Shown: one piece after another, positions 5,338-5,625 of the stretch
How the letters are laid out: each line of letters opens with the position of its first letter
Numbering within the stretch: position 1 is the first letter of the stretch
Origin: Rhodobacteraceae bacterium UBA3069
Lineage (GTDB): Bacteria > Pseudomonadota > Alphaproteobacteria > Rhodobacterales > Rhodobacteraceae
NCBI GenBank assembly: GCA_002366795.1
Contig: DFBX01000083.1
Coordinates: 88,929-94,553 of the forward strand
Length of the DNA stretch: 5,625 bases
Direction of reading: 5' to 3'
Program-made: the position numbers and the translations under genes
The notes under the pieces: generated by a model
Database searches by the model: none
Seen by the model: only the letters and a program-made list of their open reading frames with translations
Told to the model about the DNA's origin: nothing

Positions 5338-5366
5338 TTTATCCTATATTACGATGGGTTTGTCAA
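5338..5366 (-). promoter_or_regulatory. Probable promoter of the transposase-cargo operon, overlapping the right terminal repeat
   Basis: On the minus strand a perfect TTGACA (complement of 5361-5366) lies in the right inverted repeat. It is followed after 17 bp by GATAAA (complement of 5338-5343), a 4-of-6 match to TATAAT. Transcription would start about 15-20 bp before the transposase start codon. Because the -35 box is inside the transposase binding end, transposase bound there could block its own promoter. That regulation is inferred, not shown. Confidence 0.6.
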
Positions 5367-5379
5367 ATATATAATCGCC
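5355..5379 (-). repeat. Right terminal inverted repeat of the IS1595 element
   Basis: Read on the minus strand from 5379 inward it begins GGCGATTATATATTTGACAA. It pairs with the left repeat with one mismatch. After a one-base gap, ATATAGG (complement of 5343-5349) matches 2912-2918, so the imperfect repeat reaches about 37 bp. Its inner half carries the -35 hexamer of the probable transposase promoter. Confidence 0.92.
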
Positions 5380-5387
5380 TAAAGAAA
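5380..5387. repeat. Right 8-bp target site duplication TAAAGAAA
   Basis: This is a perfect copy of 2875-2882, directly adjoining the right terminal inverted repeat. It encodes Val-Ser-Leu of the interrupted IS5 transposase on the minus strand. Confidence 0.92.
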
Positions 5388-5625
5388 CAAAGGCGCGGAA
5401 CGACGATACTGTCTTTTCACAGCGCAGGGCGATACGGCGGAACCTTTTGATCCGATTGAAGAAACATTCGACCAAATGCCTCTCCTTGTACAGCGTCCAG
5501 TCGATGGGTTGCTTGGCAGAGCGAGACGGATTTTGCCTGATCTGCGCCGTCGCCTCCAGGTCATCCGCGATGAATTGGCGTAGATGATCGGCGTCATAGG
5601 TCGCGTCGGCCATTACATGGCCAAC
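5380..5625 (-). pseudogene. IS5-family transposase, C-terminal catalytic part, split by IS1595 insertion
   Basis: The minus frame enters from beyond 5625 and reads VGHVMADATYDADHLRQFI, the segment around the second catalytic Asp region (typically D-x-x-YD-A-D). It continues to LYKERHLVECFFNRIKRFRR, the Y-x(2)-R-x(3)-E-x(6)-K signature of IS4/IS5 DDE transposases. Here the Glu of HLVECF is the third catalytic acid and the Lys of NRIKRF is the accessory base. After FVSL the frame runs into the IS1595 terminal repeat and would end 12 codons later at 5344-5346. The original ending is preserved on the other side (2848-2882): ACTMVWLA and a TAA. Rejoined at one copy of the target duplication, the protein reads SFRAFVSLACTMVWLA, a normal IS5-type ending. 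The catalytic residues are upstream of the break, but the tail is replaced, so I call the gene interrupted. Confidence 0.85.

Larger units (their letters stand above)
2883..5379 (-). mobile_element. IS1595-family transposon with cargo genes, 2497 bp, complete
   Basis: The element is bounded by 25-bp inverted repeats (24 of 25 identical) and a perfect 8-bp duplication. It contains an IS1595/ISXO2-like transposase at one end, reading away from the right repeat. Ordinary IS1595-family insertion sequences are about 0.7-1.2 kb with one gene. This one is more than twice that length, because three further genes lie downstream of the transposase in the same direction. The family is known to include larger members with passenger genes (the ISNha5 group), which this resembles in organisation. 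The cargo is visibly more AT-rich than the flanking host DNA, in line with transfer. Intact ends, an open transposase and an exact duplication suggest a recent insertion. Assignment to a subgroup is not possible by eye. Confidence 0.9.
2835..5625 (-). mobile_element. IS5-family insertion sequence, interrupted, extending beyond the window
   Basis: The outer element is recognised from its transposase C terminus, read on the minus strand in two pieces (5380-5625 and 2848-2882) on either side of the IS1595 element. Its end just after the transposase stop should lie close to 2835. The tetranucleotide CTAG at 2831-2834 is there, and some IS5 subgroups use CTAG or TA as target, which suggests the boundary. 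The other terminal repeat lies beyond 5625, so the inverted repeat cannot be confirmed and the 2835 boundary is an inference. Confidence 0.6.

Overview
The window looks like accessory DNA from an alphaproteobacterium, most likely a Rhodobacteraceae or similar. The left half is GC-rich, with strong G/C bias at third codon positions. The two insertion sequences on the right belong to families common in that group. No rRNA, tRNA, CRISPR array or core housekeeping gene is visible, so the taxonomic call rests on composition and protein style only.

Positions 1-950 are eroded. The window opens with 21 consecutive G (probable sequencing or contig-end artefact). Then come the C-terminal end of an unidentified protein (to 347) and the first 45 codons of a short-chain dehydrogenase/reductase (400-537) that breaks off after its first beta-alpha-beta unit. 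After that lies about 300 bp of mostly non-coding DNA with a small terminator-like hairpin. A possible three-helix membrane protein lies on the minus strand at 837-1169. It competes with an N-terminal extension of the next plus-strand gene.

Positions 1216-2478 hold one convincing plus-strand gene for a 420-residue, helix-rich cytoplasmic protein of unknown function. It converges on a small charged, coiled-coil-like minus-strand protein (2542-2766). The two share a perfect 10-bp-stem terminator at 2484-2508.

The right half is a nested mobile region. An IS5-family transposase gene, read on the minus strand and entering from beyond 5625, is split by a 2497-bp IS1595-type transposon at 2883-5379. 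The inner element has 25-bp terminal inverted repeats with one mismatch. It is flanked by a perfect 8-bp target duplication (TAAAGAAA), the duplication size expected for IS1595. Removing it rejoins the IS5 transposase in frame to its last residues and stop.

The IS1595 element is larger than a simple insertion sequence because it carries cargo. Four minus-strand genes are packed with overlaps: a 325-residue zinc-ribbon/DDE transposase, a 164-residue His-rich protein, a 255-residue DUF1828-DUF1829 protein, and a 45-residue charged protein. All have recognisable ribosome binding sites. They are probably transcribed from a promoter whose -35 hexamer lies inside the right terminal repeat. The cargo function is unknown. 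This compact operon carried between defined transposon ends is the most interesting object here.
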